From Isoetes taiwanensis (taxonomy: Eukaryota; Streptophyta; Lycopodiopsida; Isoetales; Isoetaceae): a stretch of 64,000 bases of DNA. The stretch lies in NCBI GenBank assembly GCA_021234155.1, contig JAJEKV010000016.1, forward strand, positions 20,959,863 to 21,023,862, given 5' to 3'. Position numbers and translations under genes: made by a program. A model generated the notes under the pieces. It saw only the letters and a list, made by a program, of their open reading frames with translations. It searched no databases and was not told the DNA's origin. This document shows positions 10,730 to 20,740 of the stretch, in pieces. Positions within the stretch are counted from its first letter, which is position 1, and every line of letters begins with the position of its first letter.

Positions 10730-11470
10730 GCGGGCTTGAATGTCCCACCTTTTCAGTGGTTCATATTACCAGCCCTTTTTCTTTGTGCAACTCCCGGTGT
10801 GTAGTTATCATCTTCCTGATTGCGTCGGCCAGATCTGCTTTTGTATCTGCTCTTTCCATTAGGATATGTGCGGGTTGTCCCCACCTTATTCGCTTGTATT
10901 TATTTCTGATGTCTTCATATGCTATACAGTCATTGAGCATGTGATTCTCGTCCTCTACTCTCCCTGTGTTACAGAGTCTACAAACCCGGTTTTCCCTTTC
11001 CACTTTCCTCCACCTATCCTTTTCGATTCTTAGATCGTCTGAATCTTGCCAAGGTGTTCCTTCTTGTCTTCCCTAATAGATTGTCCCTATACATTTGTTG
11101 TTCTATCTGTTGGTCTGAGTTAAAAATTTCTGTCAGCCAAAGTGTTTTGGTACCACTGTGTTTTGCAGCCATGCTCTTGTTGCTCTGAAAGCCCAGTCTT
11201 CGTTCCATTTCCCTTTCATTTATTAGATCACCCAGATTTAACCCCATCTCTCTAGTCCATATTGCTACTTCTCTAAACCACCCGCTGCCTGTAATGATAT
11301 GTGACTTGACCGATTGCTGATTGCGATTGTTGATAACTTCCCAGTGTGACCCCCCATGTTGGCCTTCAGTAAATATCTAATGGTCCTTTCCCAGGCTCTT
11401 ACCTCCATTGGTCTCTGCCCTGTCTCATATACCATGACTGCCAGGGGTGTATTTGATCGCATTCTGAATT
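10730..11470 (-). pseudogene. LINE ORF2 C-terminal region with Cys/His motif
   Basis: The frame 11003-10761 reads ENRVCRLCNTGRVEDENHML then NDCIAYED, a C-x2-C ... E-D-E-x-H-x3-D-C signature found downstream of RT in many LINEs. Adjacent frames to 11462 hold the thumb-like region. No RNase H domain is recognisable. Confidence 0.65.
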
Positions 11471-11559
11471 CCTACCTATGCCATTGCCTGAAAATCCCTT
11501 CTTGCTTTTTCCATTTCTTGTCTGGTAGGCCAGGTCCCCAGCCTCTGATCCATATAGTT

Positions 11560-12360
11560 GTGTTGATGCAATCACTGTATTAAACAGGTAGCATTTGATC
11601 TCCCAGAGATTATTCTGCTCCTGTTGCAGAAGTTTTTCATATTGAAGTAGCTTCCAATGGCTGACTGAAATCTGGCATCCGCTCCCTTAGACCATTTACC
11701 TGTGTCATGTGCATCGTATCCTAGGTATTTGTATTCCACCGATTCTTCCAGTTCTGTCCCCATATACCTAAAGGGCATGTGTCTACTCTTGGTGCTGAAC
11801 GTGACTATTTTGGTCTTCACCAGGTTCGCTGTCAACCATGTCCTGTTGCAGAAGGCTTCTAATAGCCCTAATAATCTGTGCACACCCTTGTTCTTTGTAG
11901 CCATCATGCTTAAGTCATCAGCATGTAGCATGATAGGCACCCTAGTATCCCCCAGGGTGGGAGCATCCGCATCCCCTTGCCTTTCTGCAATGAAGCCTTA
12001 TAGTGCATCTATGTAATTACCAAATAGTGTCGGAGATAGTGGACATCCCTGTTTAACTCCTGTATCACAATCTATCGTCTGTCCCTCCTGTTCTATTTTA
12101 GCATACACTCTCTGATATAACCTTGTGATCGACCCTAACATATCTTCTGGGGCCCATATATCCACTAACCTCTGTAACAGTTTTTCCCTTGGGACGATGT
12201 GCTTTTCTGAAATCCACGAAGCAACATATTATCTTCTTTCCCTGTGATTTGCTTTGCTCTATTAGTATTCGAAGGGTTACCAAGTGATTTGTAGTCGAAT
12301 GTTTAGGTCTGAAACCTGTCTGCCTTTGTGCTCTTAGCTTTTCTGTTTCTGCCCAATGCT
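11560..12360 (-). pseudogene. LINE reverse transcriptase catalytic core, frameshifted
   Basis: The 12283-12098 frame reads LVTLRILIEQSKSQGKKI then CCFVDFRKAH, RT motif A with its catalytic Asp. The 11940-11572 frame begins IMLHADDLSMMA, motif C, where the usual YADD is HADD. It continues VKTKIVTFSTKS and VEYKYLGYDA, the downstream RT blocks. At least one frameshift separates the two pieces. Confidence 0.8.
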
Positions 12361-13125
12361 TCAGTTTACTGTCCAGTACCTTCCCAAACCACTTGGTGCA
12401 GTAGTTCCACAGTCAGTCCATAGAGATCTGGGGCTTTGTAGCGCTACCATCAATTCCTGCATGCTGAAGCACGACTTATTTGTCTCTGGTGGAGTGGGTA
12501 TTGGTAACGGTGTGGCCTCTGTCTTATACAATTTCTCAAGATATTTTTCCCATTCGATCCCCCGGGTATCACGCTGTGTATTCTCTGGTTTTCTGTTCCC
12601 CCCTCCCTTTACTTTCACTCCCTTCCAGAACCTCCTTGGTTGCTTCTTCAACATGTCTGCCAACCCCCATTGGTGCTGCAAAAAGTTTTTGTTTCGTTTC
12701 GATCTCAGCAGTCTTAGGTATTTCGCCTTTTCTGCTTGATATATTTCCGTGCCTTTGTGGTCTCTGACTCTCTTTCTGTTCCATGCACTCCTCATCGTAC
12801 CATACTGAGGCACTGAATGCCTGGTGCTTCCTGGGGTCTTTTTCGTTTTTCGAAGATATCTGTCACCACCCTTCACTATTATGTCGTTCAGCCTGTTCCC
12901 ATTCTCGTCTGCTCCATGCTTCTCCGACGCCCAATTTTCCATTTGCGATCTGACATTTTCTATGAAGGTTTCTGCATGTTTATTCTGGAAGTGTATTTTC
13001 ATATTCGTGGTCTTTTCCTTGTCTAATGTCTCCGTCTGTACTTGTTCCTCTTGCTTGATTGCCAATTGGATGGGTCTATGGCCTTCCCTCTTCCCAGTCG
13101 GCCAATCTGCCAGCACGAAGCTCAA
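12361..13125 (-). pseudogene. LINE endonuclease-RT linker ORF
   Basis: The longest open frame of the LINE (~254 codons) starts with the end of the endonuclease (VLADWPTGKREGHRPIQL) and continues into a basic, Lys/Arg-rich linker. The first RT blocks follow, with SLWTDCGTTAPSGLGRYWTV near the end corresponding to the D-G/I-x-x-x-LK region of LINE RTs, already degraded. No separate gene is implied. Confidence 0.6.
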
Positions 13126-13870
13126 GACATCTGCCGCAGCTTTGTCGTTTAAGATTACGTAATCGACTATGCTTTTTCCATGTGTATTCTGACTCGTGAA
13201 TTCCCCTGATCCACTCCATTTCTTTACCTCGTTGGCTATAATGACCTCTGCTGTCGTGCATATCTCTATCAGTAACTCGCCCTTGGCATTGATTGATGTC
13301 TTATCCTCTGTACTTCTTATTCAATCCTGTGATCTCACGGTATGTACCCACTGTCCACTTATCTCGTTCATGTCGTGATTTATGCTTGTTCCTGGCATGT
13401 TCTGGCATTCAACTCTCCCATCAGTATCATTGGCCCCTGGTCTTTCCATTTCATCGTACTTTTTCCCAAGTCCAGCAGTTCTAGTTTGTCACTGTTTGTC
13501 GGGTAATATGCTATAATCAAAATTAATTCTTCGTTATTTTGCAATTGTATGCTCAACATCATGTATCTTTTATTGACATCTGAATATAACATACATGCAT
13601 TATTGGCTACATTCTCCTTTACATAGAAAAGTAGACATGCGCTCCCTCTTCCTATAATCTTTATCTTTCCAACATGTGAAAAGCCGGTACCCCTCTTCCT
13701 TTGGTAATCGCTTGGTATTATGTTCCCATGTCTCTACCAGACATATTATATCGCAATTGTGGGCTTCCTCGAGCCTCTTTCCATCATCCCACGGGTACTC
13801 GGTGCAATTCCAGTACCATATCGTCAGCGCTTTTTCTTCCTGGGCTGGTCCTTTGGGTTCTCCATATGTT
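13030..13870 (-). pseudogene. LINE apurinic endonuclease domain, frameshifted
   Basis: The N-terminal segment near 13840-13735 reads LTIWYWNCTEYPW, then HNCDIICLVETWE, the first endonuclease blocks. The central segment 13592-13380 contains LILIIAYYPTNSDK and ILMGELNAR. The usual catalytic GDFNA/GDLNA is GELNA, so the catalytic Asp is changed. The C-terminal segment near 13230-13080 reads GKSIVDYVILNDKAA in one frame and WPTGKREGHRPI in the next, the SxIDYVL and H-x-P blocks. This enzyme nicks target DNA to prime reverse transcription. Confidence 0.75.
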
Positions 13871-14104
13871 CTGACCCACTGGTTATCCTTCTCGGTCGTC
13901 CCTTGGTCCTTGCGATCGAAGCTGGGTCCTTATGCCCGTTTTGGTGTATCTGTTCCTCGCTGACCCTGTTTCCGTTTCCCCTTATGATGAGGGTTGTATC
14001 AGAGCGAAAGCTCTCTCCACTGAACTACCATATAAAAATGGTATTAGATAATCTAAAAACTATGATGGACATGGTTTTTTGTACAAGAATTTATCTGATA
14101 GCAG

Positions 14105-14109
14105 AAAAC
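14105..14109. repeat. Target-site duplication AAAAC, left copy (family-1 chromovirus)
   Basis: AAAAC directly precedes the LTR terminus TGATACAATA and is repeated at 20374-20378 directly after the other LTR terminus GCCGTAACA. Confidence 0.9.
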
Positions 14110-14762
14110 TGATACAATAAGATGATCTAAGACGACTCAAACAACTCAAAATAAGATGAAAAACACTCCAATCTTTAGGAGAACCACAACCGCCCAACCG
14201 GGTTCAGTTTGTCAATCAAGAATTCGTTATCTTGATAGCTATTCAACAATCGGGCTTTCTGTTAGGATTATCAACTCAGCTAGTGTTTTCAACGACAGGG
14301 CAGAAGGTACTTCTCAAGATTACAGTCAGATCATCTGCTTTAGAATGAGATAGACAGTTTTATTTATAAGGTACTTCGACCTATTTCCGGATTTCACCTT
14401 TGTTTGACCTAAATATCTACTAAAAGGCAGGGAATCTCAAATAGCTAATGATCGGCCGAAAATATCAATGTCTCAGCCTTTTCCCAAACCAGATCAGCCC
14501 TTTTTTCAACAGATCCGGAAGAACAGAAAAGATCTCGAGATATTTTTGGCTGAAGGGTCCGCGACCCGTTATCAGCCACGCCGGTTTTAATATTAATTAT
14601 AACTTCAATGGTTCCTATAGCCTTAAGTCAATAAACCACTAACCTTACCTAAGTGTCGTAAAAAGAAATAGACTACTCTTAAATAATTTTACAAGCTTTT
14701 GAGTATTATTTCCCGATTCGTGATCCTGAACCGCTCCTCCAAGCCGGCAATGAGCCGTAACA
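14110..14762 (-). repeat. Family-1 3' LTR
   Basis: Starts TGATACAATA and ends GAGCCGTAACA on the plus strand. On the coding strand this is TGTTACGGCTC...TATTGTATCA. It is homologous over its full length to 19728-20373. TTATAAATAAAA near 14355-14370 (coding strand) is the likely TATA region. Confidence 0.95.
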
Positions 14763-14782
14763 ATCCTTCCCTTCCCGAGGTT
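14763..14782 (-). other. Family-1 polypurine tract
   Basis: On the coding strand the sequence just before the 3' LTR is CCTCGGGAAGGGAAGGAT, a purine-rich stretch in the position where plus-strand DNA synthesis is primed. Confidence 0.75.
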
Positions 14783-15109
14783 AAACGTCCGCGTTAACCT
14801 TGAGGAACAAATTGTTTATCCTATTTCTTTTAAGGATATTTAACTCTATAGACTCAGTTCCTTTAGAGGTTATAGTTTTTATCATTTCAGTTCAGTTAGA
14901 AATGGCCTCAATTCCGTTAGAGGGCTTTCATTCCCTTCTCCGTTAGGGATGACCTCAAGTCAGTTAGAGGTCTTGGCATCTTTACAATCATTAGTAAAGA
15001 GTTTAATAATACTATGCATAGCAATACTTAGATATTTAAATAAAGCAATTGCAATTATAATAATATGGAATTCCAAATATAAAGTTTGAAGGTCTATGAA
15101 CTTTGCCTA

Positions 15110-15610
15110 TTATTCTTGCAAAGTTCTTTCGTATTCTTCCACCAAGAAATTGTATTCTTTTAATTGAGTCTTAGAATACCATACCGCATCGGTGGATGGA
15201 TGAAATTTAAATTTCACTAGATACCTTCGATAAGAGGAACTCCTAGTCTCCTTATCTTGGTGTGTCAATATTTTTTCCAGTTCCAGCACCTCTTCATCAT
15301 CTTTAATGTTGGGAGGTTCTGATTGCTCCATTCTCTGCAAAATCTCAGGAGAAATTTCACTTCCCTTATAGGGTTTCGGTATTCCCACATTAAAAACTGG
15401 GTGCAAGTTAGTCCATTTCCCATACAAATGTAAACGATAAGCATTCTCACCGATCTTGTCGTCAATTTGGAATGGACCATAATACCTAGGTGCCAGTTTT
15501 ACATACCAGTTACCCATCTTCCGTAGACGCTTTTTGGGAAGATGAATCCAAACCCATTGATCTTTTTTGTACACAACCTTTTTCCGTTTCTTTGCAAGTT
15601 TGGAAGCCAT
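15110..15610 (-). pseudogene. Family-1 integrase C-terminus and chromodomain
   Basis: 166 codons open. The first ~90 residues contain KLAPRYYGPFQIDDKIGENA then YRLHL and LHPVFNVGIPKPYKG, the conserved integrase C-terminal (GPF/Y) module. Residues ~115-160 (ELEKILTHQDKETR, YLVKFKFHPSTDAVWYS) match a chromodomain, in which YLVKWKG...ATWE is usual, so W is F here. Chromodomains of this class steer integration to heterochromatin through histone H3 marks. A frameshift at ~15610 separates this from the catalytic core. Confidence 0.8.
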
Positions 15611-16712
15611 TAATTCCTGGCTTTTCTGGATTTTACCTCTCGCAAGATATCTGCAAAGTCTGTAGTGGCTTCATCGGAAGCAGGTACTTCTCCCCCAAGC
15701 TTCGCAATTGGGGATTCCAAAGAATATCTGTATACTACTTCAAAAGGAGTCCTTTGGGTAACTGAGTGCACCGTATTATTATAGGCAAACTCTAAGAGAT
15801 AAAGATATTCTTCCCACTGGCTTTTCTTTTCAGCAACATAAGATCTCAGCATATCTTCAATAACTCGATTTACAACCTCAGACTGGCCATCCTTTTGGGG
15901 ATGATGGTGGAAAACTTTAAAGTCGTGCCTAAGTTTTTCATAAGTCCACCCCAAAATTTGCTACAGAATAGGGGATCCCTATCTGTTATGATTGCATCTG
16001 GCATTCCATGGATCTTAAATATTTCTTTTAAGAAAATTTTGCTTGCTTGCGGAGCAGTCATACTGGATTTACAGGGAATAAAATGAACCTGTTTTGACAA
16101 CCTGTCTACCACTGTCCAAATTTGATCATTCTTATGGATAGTCTTTGGTAACCCTTGAATAAAATCCATGGTAATATGCTTCCATGGTTTTTCTGGGATA
16201 GGCAAAGGCTGTACTAATCCAGCAGGCTTACCAGTAGAAGCTTTTATTTGTTGACAAATAAGGCATGCTTCGACATATTTTCTTACATCCCTTTCAAGCT
16301 TTGGCAAAAAAAAACGCCGTTTAACAGTTGCCAAAGTAGCTTGAATTCCTCTATGACCAGAGTATGGGGGTTCATGACATTCCTGTATAATCTTCAACAT
16401 GTATGCTTGTGTAACACAAGTACGATTTCGATAGAATAATAATCCATTATGGATTCTATACTCTGTCAAAGGATCTCTTCCATCCTTTTGTACCTGTACA
16501 TACGGACTAGCAAAGGAGGGGTCGTTCACATACTCTTCTTTCATTGGTTCCAAATCAACAAATTCTGCTACAGATATAGCTTGAATATTTATCCGGCTTA
16601 ATGCATCTGCAACCTGGTTCTCCTTCCCAGGCTTATATTCAAGCTGCATCCCTTCAAAATCCTTTATAGTGTCAATGAGCTTTAATTGCCGTGCATTGAT
16701 AATATCCTGCAT
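15610..16712 (-). pseudogene. Family-1 RNase H end and integrase zinc-finger and catalytic core
   Basis: From 16712: the end of RNase H (LEYKPGKENQVADALSR), then the HHCC zinc finger (HEPPYSGHRG ... CLICQQIKASTGKP), then the catalytic core. Its first Asp is in ITMDFIQGLP, the second in AIITDRDPLF, and the Glu in HHPQKDGQSEVVNR. A frameshift near 15900-15915 lies between the second Asp and the Glu. The core continues through EEYLYLLEFAYNNTVH. All three D-D-E residues are present once the frame change is allowed for. Confidence 0.85.
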
Positions 16713-17096
16713 TTGTATATGTTACAAACTTTGCTGATCAAAACGAGCTACAAATTTGGATCCCATAAGATAATGCCTCCACTTCTTGAGTGCATGAACT
16801 AAAGCAATCAATTCCTTTTCATAGGTACTATACTTTTGCTCCAAAGGTTTGAGCATTCGGCTGACATAAGCTAATGGATGTCCATCCTGCATAAGTACTG
16901 CACCAATAGCATTTCCACTTGCGTCGGAACAGACTGTGAAAGGCTTATTCCAGTCAGGCAACACTAATACCGGTTCAGTTGCCATGTTCTCTTTCAGAAT
17001 TCGGAAAGCTTCCTCGACTTCCGGATTCCAAATAAAAGGGGTATCTTTCTTTAAAAACCTGCTAAGAGGAAGGGTTACTTTTGCAAAATCCTTCAC
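16713..17096 (-). pseudogene. Family-1 RNase H domain, ended by an in-frame stop
   Basis: Reads FAKVTLPLSRFLKKDTPFIW, then PFTVCSDASGNAIGAVLMQD with the catalytic Asp, then STYEKELIALVHALKKWRHY with the catalytic Glu. The usual TDHQSL is FDQQSL here. An in-frame stop near 16722 splits RNase H from the next segment, which continues in the same frame. Confidence 0.85.
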
Positions 17097-17914
17097 AAAT
17101 CTTCGATAATAACTGCATAACTGTACAAAAGATCGTAAGTTTTTGAGATTTCAGGCCGAGGCCAATCAATGATAACCCTAATCTTTTCGGAATCCATCCG
17201 TATGCCTTCCTTGGATATAATATGTCCTAAATATCCAACTTCTTGCATAAAGAATCTGCGCTTGGATTCGTTAACAAACAGCTTATTTTGTCTCAAAAGA
17301 TTAAAAACCTGTTGAAGGTGCTGTTTATGCTCCTCAATAGTTCTACTATATATAAGTATATCATCAAAGAAGACTACAACACTTTTTCCTAGTACGGGTG
17401 CTAAAACTCTCCCCATGAGACGGCAGAAAGTTGCCGGGGCATTGGTCAGACCAAAAGGCATTACGCGAAACTCGTAGTGACCAAAAGTTGTTCTAAATGC
17501 TGTCTTACCAATGTCTTCTTCCTTTATTCGAATTTGGTGATATCCTGATTTCAAATCAATTTTGCTAAATATGCAGGCACCCTGTAATTCATCAAATAAA
17601 TCATCAGCTCTGGGTACTGGAAATTTATCTTTAACAGTCAACTTATTGAGAGCCCTGTAATCCACGCACATCCTATATTCCTTATCTTTCTTTTTGATTA
17701 GGATAACGGGTGCGCCAAAAGGTGAACAGCTTGGCCGTATTAGCTGTCGTTCTAACATCTCTGCTATCTGTTTCTCAAGCTCTAATTTCTCAAAATGGCT
17801 GACTCTATAAGGCGCCCTGTTTGGAGGTTTGGCATTTTCTTGCAATTGTATTGCATGATCCTCAGGACGATGAGGAGGTAAATCTAGAGTCTCCTCATCC
17901 TTGAAGAGGTCAAA
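17093..17914 (-). pseudogene. Family-1 reverse transcriptase
   Basis: The frame resumes immediately after the TAG ending gag-pro and is the same frame. It contains the RT blocks [55 protein letters not shown] (catalytic Asp), MPFGLTNAPATF, and VVVFFDDILIYS with the FFDD catalytic pair. Frame is lost near 17145 after VIIDWPRPEISK. This polymerase copies the element RNA into DNA. Confidence 0.9.
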
Positions 17915-19699
17915 CTATCTGAGAAAACTGTACAACTCGAAAGGCACCTGTAATAGCGGATCAGAGTTTCTCAAGTAAATAAAGTATGATTCATCTTCAC
18001 CCTGTATTAACTTCTTAGCTTTAGAGTATGTCAGCAGGAGTTCAGCTTGAGATGTGGAATCTGTACACAGCTTCAAAGGTTGCCCTTCAACCATTATAGT
18101 TACTGTCTTTTCCCTATAATTAGGTCGGGCATCAAACTGTTCTCGCCATCCAATTCCTAATATTACATCCATAGATCCTAGAGGAGCCATAATTAAAACT
18201 CTTTCTTCTGAATACTGCCCTATTTGGATAGGAGCTACTACATATTTATCACACTGGTTCCTAGGACCTTTCAAACCCTGCACAACTGTGATTTTCATTT
18301 GCAAATCACAAATAGGTAATCCTAATTTATACACCAAATCCTGCGAGATAAAGTCATGTGTTGAACCATCATCAAGTAAAACGGTCACATCTTGACCTTT
18401 TACTGAACCCTTCATCTTAAACAACCATGCTTCCGAAGGCCCTGTATCGTCTTCTGACAAATTCTTTAAGTATGCAATTTGCAGTCTCCCTTTTTCTTGT
18501 TCAATGGCTGCAAGCTTCCCTTTATTCCTTTCTTCTCCTTCCCTGGAAGTTTCTGGTCTGTCTTCCACATGGTGCGATTGAGCAACTTGCCTTTCCTTAG
18601 GCGGCGGCTCTTTAAACTGTACTTTCTTTGTATTTTTATCTGCCGGAGCTGTATTCTTTGGGCAGTTGGATTGATAATGCGGATCCCCACAATTATAACA
18701 TCCAATCTTTGGCCCTTTACTCTGTTCCTGTTTGGCCTTCTGTCCATTATTAGAGCGTTTTCCATTCCTCCCATTGAACCTGGTCTTACGCTCTTCACGG
18801 CCCCTTTTATTTTTCTTATCTCTTCTATTTTCAAAATTTTCACGCTTTGGTCTTTTTTGTTCACGAGAAGGCGCTCCTTCCCATATAACTAACTTACGAG
18901 CCTTGGGGTTCAACTTTCGTTCTGCAGCTCCTGCTTTCTTAATTGCATCTTCCATGTTGACTGGTTCAATAAGATCTAACTCTGCAAATATGTCCTCCCT
19001 TAACCCATTCACAAACTTTCTTAAAAGTTCGTGTTCACCCAGGTTTCTAACTTGTGAACCTAGATGACTAAATTTCATGTAATATTCGGACACTGTTTCA
19101 TCATCATCCTGCTTAAGAAGATCCCATTCTTTTTGCAATATCCTGTAATAGTTTGCAGGCAGGTAATGGGCTTCAAACGCACTACGAAAAACTGCCCATG
19201 AGTCAACTTCAGGCTGCATCAATCTGCGACCTTGCCACCAAACTTGAGCTTGCTCATCTAAATAGGTGTCCATTGCTTGCAATTTCTCCTGTTCGGTTGC
19301 GTTAACTCTCTCAAAGAACGTTTCCCATATCCCCAGGAAACTTGGCTTGACAGACACTCCGCCAGTAAAGTATGGCAGATCAACTTTTTCCAACCATTTA
19401 GGAGCCTTTTCCTTTTTAGTTGGAGTATCAGTTTCAGTAGTCATCAGAGGATCTGGGTTGGCGGTCACTTGCGGCGGATTTTCAGGTGGTGGTGGATGAG
19501 CAGGTGGAGGATCTCTGGGTAATGGAGGTGGCTGGGTATTACTGGGAAGAAAACCATAGAGTAGAGCAATCTGCTCTAATTTGTACTGGTAATCCTCTGG
19601 GGATGTAGGCTGTGGCATTGCTATCTGAGTAGCGATGAAATCAGCAGTTCTTAAGGCCTGCTGATATTGCTCTTCAGAGATATTGTAACGGTGTGCCAT
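17915..19699 (-). CDS. Family-1 Gag-protease ORF, intact
   Basis: 594 codons from the ATG at 19699 (MAHRYNISEEQYQQ). The upstream in-frame codons run into the LTR, so this ATG is preferred. Order: a proline-rich N-terminus, the retrotransposon Gag domain (WETFFERVNATEQEKLQAMD ... AQVWWQGRR ... FRSAFEAHYLP), a long basic Lys/Arg-rich segment, a CCHC-like knuckle, then an aspartic protease with VLLDDGSTHDFIS. The knuckle reads CYNCGDPHYQSNC, which is C-x2-C-x3-H-x4-C, one residue short of the canonical C-x2-C-x4-H-x4-C. The ORF ends at a TAG, and RT continues in the same frame after it. Confidence 0.9.
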   Translation of the reverse strand: MAHRYNISEEQYQQALRTADFIATQIAMPQPTSPEDYQYKLEQIALLYGFLPSNTQPPPLPRDPPPAHPPPPENPPQVTANPDPLMTTETDTPTKKEKAPKWLEKVDLPYFTGGVSVKPSFLGIWETFFERVNATEQEKLQAMDTYLDEQAQVWWQGRRLMQPEVDSWAVFRSAFEAHYLPANYYRILQKEWDLLKQDDDETVSEYYMKFSHLGSQVRNLGEHELLRKFVNGLREDIFAELDLIEPVNMEDAIKKAGAAERKLNPKARKLVIWEGAPSREQKRPKRENFENRRDKKNKRGREERKTRFNGRNGKRSNNGQKAKQEQSKGPKIGCYNCGDPHYQSNCPKNTAPADKNTKKVQFKEPPPKERQVAQSHHVEDRPETSREGEERNKGKLAAIEQEKGRLQIAYLKNLSEDDTGPSEAWLFKMKGSVKGQDVTVLLDDGSTHDFISQDLVYKLGLPICDLQMKITVVQGLKGPRNQCDKYVVAPIQIGQYSEERVLIMAPLGSMDVILGIGWREQFDARPNYREKTVTIMVEGQPLKLCTDSTSQAELLLTYSKAKKLIQGEDESYFIYLRNSDPLLQVPFELYSFLR

Positions 19700-19727
19700 C
19701 GTCACAGGTTCAAGAGCGGACTGAATT

Positions 19728-20373
19728 TGATACAATAAGATGATCTAAGACGACTCAAACAACTCAAAATAAGATAAAAACACTCCAATCTTTAGGAGAA
19801 CCACAACCGCCCAACCGGGTTCAGTTTGTCAATCAAGAATTCGTTATTTTGATAGCTATTCAACAATCGGGCTTTCTGTTAGGATTATCAACTCAGCTAG
19901 CAACGACAGGGCAGAAGGTACTTCTCAAGATTACAGTCAGATCATCTACCTTAGAATGAGATAGACAGTTATATTTATAAGGTACTTCGACCTATTTCCG
20001 GATTTCACCTTTGTTTGACCTAAATATCTACTAAAAGGCAGGAAATCTCAAATAGCTAATGATCGGCCGAAAATATCAGTGTCTCAGCCTTTTCCCGAAC
20101 CGGATCAGCCCTTTTTTCAACAGATCCGGAAGAACAAAAATGATCTCGAGATATTTTTGGTTGAAGGGTCCGCGACCCGTTATCAGCCACGCCGGTTTTA
20201 ATATTAATTATAACTTCAATGGTTCCTATAGCCTTAAGTCAATAAACCACTAACCTTACCTAAGTGTCGTAAAAAGAAATAGACTACCCTTAAATAATTT
20301 TACAAGCTTTTGAGTATTATTTCCCGATTCGTGATCCTGAACCGCTCCCCCAAGCCGGCAATGAGCCGTAACA
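19728..20373 (-). repeat. Family-1 5' LTR
   Basis: Same termini as the 3' LTR. TATAAATATAA on the coding strand near 19980-19970 is a good U3 TATA box. Relative to the 3' LTR it lacks about seven bases near 19900. Confidence 0.95.
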
Positions 20374-20378
20374 AAAAC
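20374..20378. repeat. Target-site duplication AAAAC, right copy
   Basis: Perfect match to 14105-14109. Confidence 0.9.
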
Positions 20379-20740
20379 CACATGCTATAGTGGTTTGTCA
20401 AAATGAATAGTGGTTTACAACATGGTTATTTATGTCAGCTACTAATAAGATAGTGGTTTGTTAAAACTAGTTGTAGTTTATGGGACCATTTCAAACAGAA
20501 ACTAAAATTATTAGTAGTTTATTAAAACTAGTAATGTTTTTTTAAGGCATCTAAATGAATAATGTGGGCACGATAAAGGATGGTATTTTTCTTATATAAG
20601 ATTTCCTAAGGTGTGGGCAGGTATTCATATGTAGAAGAGTATTTTGCTGATGGTGGCATCACAGATGCATTTTGGAAACCTACCTGGCAGAAGGGTACTG
20701 AGGTCCGAATGGTGTTGGCTGCAAAAGTCGTGAGCGGAGG
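20379..20740. other. Host flank between family-1 element and family-2 LTR, no gene
   Basis: 360 bp with a short motif TAGTGGTTT recurring three times (about 20390-20460) and AGTAGTTTATTAAAACTAGT. No coding signal. Confidence 0.5.

Larger units (their letters stand above)
10397..14035 (-). mobile_element. Non-LTR retrotransposon (LINE), nearly full length, degraded
   Basis: Read on the minus strand: a short 5' leader (about 14035-13870), an APE-type endonuclease (about 13870-13030), a basic linker, reverse transcriptase (about 12420-11560), a C-terminal Cys/His motif (about 10990-10930), a short 3' UTR and a pentanucleotide tail. The protein is broken by several frameshifts, so the copy is dead. 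I could not find convincing target-site duplications at 10397 and ~14035. The chromovirus at 14110 is inserted just outside its 5' end. Confidence 0.8.
14110..20373 (-). mobile_element. Family-1 Ty3/gypsy chromovirus, complete with two LTRs
   Basis: 6264 bp, transcribed from the minus strand. It has 646-653 bp LTRs with TG...CA ends, a 5-bp target duplication, a purine-rich tract, and gag, protease, RT, RNase H, integrase and a C-terminal chromodomain in one polyprotein order. The coding region has two in-frame stops and about three frameshifts, so this copy is no longer autonomous. The LTRs differ by roughly fifteen to twenty substitutions and two small indels by eye, indicating moderate age. 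Confidence 0.95.

Noticed and set aside
12356-12767. Plus-strand frames across the LINE
   Set aside because: They are antisense to the LINE endonuclease/RT region, whose motifs are clear on the minus strand.
13985-14020. TATCAGAGC on the plus strand as a retrotransposon primer-binding site
   Set aside because: No LTR end precedes it on the plus strand, and the adjacent chromovirus is on the minus strand. It fits better as the 5' end of the LINE, with a tRNA-like segment.
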